Shown here one piece after another: positions 61,002 to 64,000 of a stretch of DNA of 64,000 nucleotides. The position numbers and the translations under genes were made by a program. The notes below the pieces were generated by a model. It did no database searches, was not told where the DNA came from, and saw nothing but the letters and a program-made list of their open reading frames with translations. Positions within the stretch are counted from its first letter, which is position 1. The number at the start of each line of letters is the position of its first letter. Source of the stretch: Arthrobacter koreensis (GTDB lineage: Bacteria; Actinomycetota; Actinomycetes; Actinomycetales; Micrococcaceae); contig NZ_WACG01000001.1 in NCBI RefSeq assembly GCF_009193255.1, positions 310,001 to 374,000 on the forward strand, written 5' to 3'.

Positions 61002-62213
61002 ATGATTCTGCAGCACGAGAGCATCGACGTTTTCCTCGGCCTGGACGTCGGCAAGACCGGCCACCACGCCGTTGCCCTGAGCCGGGCTGGCAAAAAGCTG
61101 TACGACAAAGCCCTTCCTCAGGACGAAACCAAAATCCGGGACATCATCAGCGCCCTCTCTTCTCACGGGAAGGTCCTGGTCGTCGTGGATCAGCCAGCGA
61201 CTATCGGTGCGCTGCCCGTCGCGGTCGCCCAAGCCGCTGGAGCAACCGTTGGTTAGCTGCCTGGGTTGGCGATGCGCCGGATCGCCGACCTGCACCCGGG
61301 CCAGGCAAAAACCGATGCCCGCGACGCGGCCATCATCGCCGAAGCCGCCCGGTCCATGCCGCATACGCTGCGGTCGGTGGAACTGGACGATGAATCCCTG
61401 GCCGGGCTCGGCGTGCTCTGCGGTTTCGATGATGACCTCGCCGCTCAGATCACCGCCACCTCAAACCGGATCCGCGGACTGCTCACCCAGATCCATCCCG
61501 CCCTGGAGCGGGCACTGGGCCCGCACCTGGACCACCCGGCGGTGGCAGACCTGATCACCCGGTATCCAACCCCACAGGCGTTGAAGACCGCAGGCCGCGG
61601 ACACGTCAGAGCCCGGTTGAAGAAACACGCACCAAGGGCTGCCGATCGCCTCACCGAAGCTATTTTCAACGCACTCGGTGAACAGACGGTCGTGGTCGTG
61701 GGCACCGGTGCGGCCGGGATCGTGCTGCCCAAGCTTGCCGAGCAGCTCCTGGCGCTGCGCCGGCAACGCGACGAGATCGCCTCCCAGGTCGAGGCTCTCG
61801 TGGAGGCCCACCCTCTTTACGAGGTCCTGACCTCGATGCCGGGCATCGGCGTCAGGACCTGCGCACGAATCCTCACCGAAGTCACCGGCAAACACTTCGC
61901 CTCCGCCGCCCATTTGGCCTCCTACGCCGGAATCGCACCGGTCACCCGCCGCTCCGGAACCTCCATACGCGGTGAGCATCCGAGCCGGCGCGGTAACAAG
62001 AAACTCAAACGAGCCCTGTTCCTCTCAGCCTTCGCCGCTCTGCATCATCCACCGTCCAGGGCGTACTACGACCGCAAACGTGCGGAAGGTAAACGCCACA
62101 ACCAAGCCATTATTGCCCTGGCCCGGCGCCGTTCTGATGCCCTGTTCGCCATGCTCCGCGACGGCACCCTTTATGAAGACCCGGCACTTAAGAACCTGCC
62201 CTCAGCCGCTTGA
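61002..62213 (+). pseudogene. IS110-family transposase with in-frame TAG
   Basis: The frame holds 84 codons of the DEDD domain (FLGLDVGKTGHHAVALSRAG, then VVVDQPATIGALPVAVAQAA), a TAG at 61254-61256, and then resumes in the same frame (LPGLAMRRIADLHPGQAKTD, later PGIGVRTCARILTEVTGKHF and APVTRRSGTSIRG with the transposase serine). Related proteins have tyrosine at the stop, so TAC or TAT to TAG is the simplest cause. A full product would need readthrough. GGGGGTAATC precedes the first ATG; an ATG at 61266 could give a protein lacking the first catalytic aspartate. Confidence 0.8.
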
Positions 62214-62245
62214 CCAAAACCATAGAGGCACCCCCCCCCCGGAGC

Positions 62246-62892
62246 AGCCTGACCGAAGTCTTGCCGTGTCTGGGTGGACGGCGACGCCAGAGTTTGACGT
62301 GGAGAAGGCGGTTTAGGCAGCTCAGCTCAGGCTATGAGGCACCTCTTCAACCGATACGGCCGCATAGGTCCGCACGATCGCACCATCAACGCATGAAGGC
62401 CGGCCTCAGGGCTGCCGAGCCTCCAGCCTAGAGTTCGGGCGTCGAACAGCGACGTCAAGAAGGTCTCGCTGAACCTTTACGGTGAAGCGCCTCATCGGAT
62501 CAGAGGACACGGAGCCATCGACGCTTCCCGGATCGTCGGGTGGTACAAGTCGACCTACTAGAGGCACCGCTCTGTAGATGAAGTCATGTAAACTCCGGTC
62601 GCTGGCTGCAGCTTCTGAGACAACGTTCGCAGAACCTTTGCCCGTACGTCGCCGGCAAACGAATCCCGTCTCATCAAAGAGATGTCTGCGAGGCCGTCGA
62701 TTGTCGGTCCCCGTCTGTAGCTTTGCCACTGTCGACAGGAAGGCTGGCACCCTAAACGTCCCCGAAGCCGAGACCATGAATCTGCGGATGGAGAGGATCT
62801 GAAGACTTGGTGTCCGTCAAGCAGCGAGAACGTCCCAACTGCGTGGATGGCCCAGTGCCCCGCAGGCGGCCGATACTGGCACGCGGGCACGG
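62246..62892. other. Region without a recognisable gene
   Basis: About 650 bp between the IS and the XRE gene. Frames on both strands are short and have unlikely composition. TAGAGGCAC occurs a third time at 62559-62567. The stretch may be a broken gene or a target remnant. Confidence 0.5.
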
Positions 62893-63102
62893 TCAGTCGT
62901 CGTCCCTCAGTTCGAGCTTCAGCCCGAGGGCCCGCGCGACTTTGGCGATGGTCGCGGTCGTGACATCGTTGTTCGCCTCGACACGGGCGATGGTCGGGCG
63001 CGACAGCCCTGACTTCTCGCCGAGCTCCCCCTGCGACCACCCCTGCCTCTTGCGGGCTTCGCGGATGACATCGCCGATGCCCGCCTCCGGCTGCAGGGTC
63101 AT
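62893..63102 (-). CDS. Small XRE-family regulator
   Basis: This 69-residue protein is little more than a Cro/C1-type HTH (DVIREARKRQGWSQGELGEK, then LSRPTIARVEANNDVTTATI). Its start overlaps the end of the hsdR-like gene by 4 bp (ATGA), so the two are translationally coupled. It may control restriction-enzyme expression, like controller proteins do, although here it lies after the R subunit. The antitoxin-like size leaves other roles open. Confidence 0.85.
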   Translation of the reverse strand: MTLQPEAGIGDVIREARKRQGWSQGELGEKSGLSRPTIARVEANNDVTTATIAKVARALGLKLELRDDD

Positions 63103-64000
63103 TCTTTCGGCTCCTCGGTCTCGTCGCCGTCATCCGGATCGGAGCGATGCTGAGCGTGGAGTGCATCTGCGGCAATGTCCGACATCTGGCCAAGAAACGC
63201 CGGGTCAGTCATGTAGGACTGGATTTCCCGGGACTCCTTGACGGTATTCAACACAGCCAGGCCAACGGCGCCGCTGAATCCTTCTGAGGCCTTGAGCTGG
63301 GCAACTGTGTTGTTCTTCGCCATCGCCACAGCCTCCTCGTTCGCGTCGAGGAACCCCCAGAAGGTCGTGATGAAGCCAGCGACGCTGTCCGGGCTCACGT
63401 CGATCCCCTTGGCCTTGAACATTTCATTGACCTTATCGATGGCCTCGTTCAGCGGACCGCGTTTCAGCGCGACGCTGCCGGCGTGCTCGCCGTCGAAGAC
63501 TGGGAACTTGATGCCCTCGGTACTACCGTCGCTGAGCGAGTAGTCCTCCTCGATCGCGGACGGGACTAGCTTGACGCCTGAAAGCTGCACGCCCTCGAGG
63601 TAGCTGTCGTCGCGGTCCTCGCCATCGGTATGGAGGTTCCGGCCCAGAATGGTCGCCAGAATGGCACGGCGGTGCAACTCCGGGTCCTGGTAGTCGACGA
63701 TCTGGCTGAGGAACTGCCAAGCGTTGCGATACCCGAGCACGTCGGCGCGAAAGGACTCGAGCTTCTCCTTCCCCTTCTTATCGTTCGAGAGCACGGCCTG
63801 CCTCCACTGACCGGCCCAGCGGTTCTTAATGGGTGCGAGGACCTTGGCGATCGCCTCACCACCGGAGTCCTGGAGGAAGGCATCGGCGACGGCGTCCATC
63901 TCATCACGGGTGTACAGCCCCGCGGTGTCCAGACGCTCCCCCAGCGTTATCAGGGCGTTCGGGTCGACGTCACCTTCGACGTGCGCATCAGAGTAATAGA
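63099..64000 (-). CDS. Type I restriction enzyme R subunit, C-terminal part
   Basis: The frame runs from the window edge to a stop at 63099 (about 300 residues), so the N-terminal nuclease and helicase domains lie outside. The helical C-terminal pattern resembles HsdR subunits: LYTRDEMDAVADAFLQDSGG, AWQFLSQIVDYQDPELHRRA and LNTVKESREIQSYMTDPAF. HsdM and HsdS would be expected further right. If the rest is intact it would restrict unmethylated DNA. Confidence 0.7.
   Translation of the reverse strand, partial: YYSDAHVEGDVDPNALITLGERLDTAGLYTRDEMDAVADAFLQDSGGEAIAKVLAPIKNRWAGQWRQAVLSNDKKGKEKLESFRADVLGYRNAWQFLSQIVDYQDPELHRRAILATILGRNLHTDGEDRDDSYLEGVQLSGVKLVPSAIEEDYSLSDGSTEGIKFPVFDGEHAGSVALKRGPLNEAIDKVNEMFKAKGIDVSPDSVAGFITTFWGFLDANEEAVAMAKNNTVAQLKASEGFSGAVGLAVLNTVKESREIQSYMTDPAFLGQMSDIAADALHAQHRSDPDDGDETEEPKE

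Larger units (their letters stand above)
60840..62245. mobile_element. IS110-family insertion sequence
   Basis: The ends match in inverted form: TGATCCGGGGGGGGGTG near 60852-60868 and, complemented, TGCTCCGGGGGGGGGGTG near 62229-62246. Between them is one DEDD transposase gene with a roughly 135-bp noncoding left end and a short right end, typical of the IS110 group that carries its bridge RNA in the left end. Exact termini are estimates, because IS110 elements lack standard terminal repeats. Confidence 0.65.

Noticed and set aside
62406-62777. Minus-strand frame of 123 codons
   Set aside because: No domain, mixed composition and no Shine-Dalgarno; overlapping frames on the other strand are equally weak.
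1-64000. tRNA, rRNA or CRISPR array
   Set aside because: No tRNA-like T-arm and anticodon layout, no conserved rRNA stretch and no regularly spaced direct repeats were recognised. A covariance-model scan would be needed to exclude small RNAs.

Overview
The window is high-GC actinobacterial DNA. Gene content and order fit a member of the Micrococcaceae close to Arthrobacter: an actinobacterial-type dapD/dapE pair, a gluABCD glutamate transporter, an fdxA-dapC pair, typA, fused double-ATPase peptide transporters, and many genes whose start codon lies 6-8 nt after a TAnnnT -10 box, as in leaderless transcripts. This assignment comes from gene content only. No rRNA, tRNA or CRISPR array was recognised.

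About 1-34 kb looks like ordinary chromosome. It starts with the 5' part of a LOG-family gene, then gluABCD, divergent dapE/dapD (lysine and diaminopimelate synthesis), a lysozyme-like secreted protein, galE, gltA, dapC-fdxA, small regulators and typA. Two paralogous peptide ABC transporter loci follow (15.0-20.4 kb and 20.7-27.9 kb). In each, the binding-protein gene is separated from its permease genes by a hairpin, and the two binding-protein genes share an identical 18-nt RBS/start region. Next come a NAD(P)-binding protein, a TetR-controlled membrane protein, a CrtA-like oxygenase, an Xaa-Pro peptidase, a RibD-type reductase and a second Rossmann protein.

About 34-45 kb is accessory DNA with a defence-island character: a zinc-protease/MerR-TipAS cassette with a clear MerR-type operator, an SMC/ABC-like AAA ATPase next to a frameshifted HEPN-like gene, a small zinc-ribbon protein, an EVE-HNH protein (likely restriction of modified DNA), a DUF5677-like protein and an OGG-fold glycosylase-like protein. 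Degraded DNA lies between them.

About 44.7-60.8 kb reads as an integrative and mobilizable element. It has an iteron-like cluster of TTCCGC/GCGGAA, an XRE repressor divergent from an excisionase-like HTH gene, a helicase-like ATPase coupled to an AEP-type primase, an oriT-like hairpin, MobC, a MOBP-like relaxase, and a MobB-like membrane protein whose gene overlaps the relaxase frame by 425 nt. An EspR-like regulator and two membrane proteins follow. The cargo is a WXG-like small protein, a type VII-style polymorphic toxin with a Tox-REase-5-like C-terminus and its Imm52-like immunity protein, then an orphan Phd antitoxin, a DUF3761-like lipoprotein and a large serine integrase.

The right end (60.8-64 kb) holds an IS110-family element whose transposase has one in-frame TAG, about 650 bp without a clear gene, and the 3' end of a type I restriction hsdR-like gene coupled to a small XRE regulator. 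The strongest leads are the mobile element as a whole (replication, mobilisation, toxin cargo), the AAA/HEPN remnant pair, the iteron cluster, the relaxase/MobB overlap and the IS110 element with its possible bridge-RNA region.
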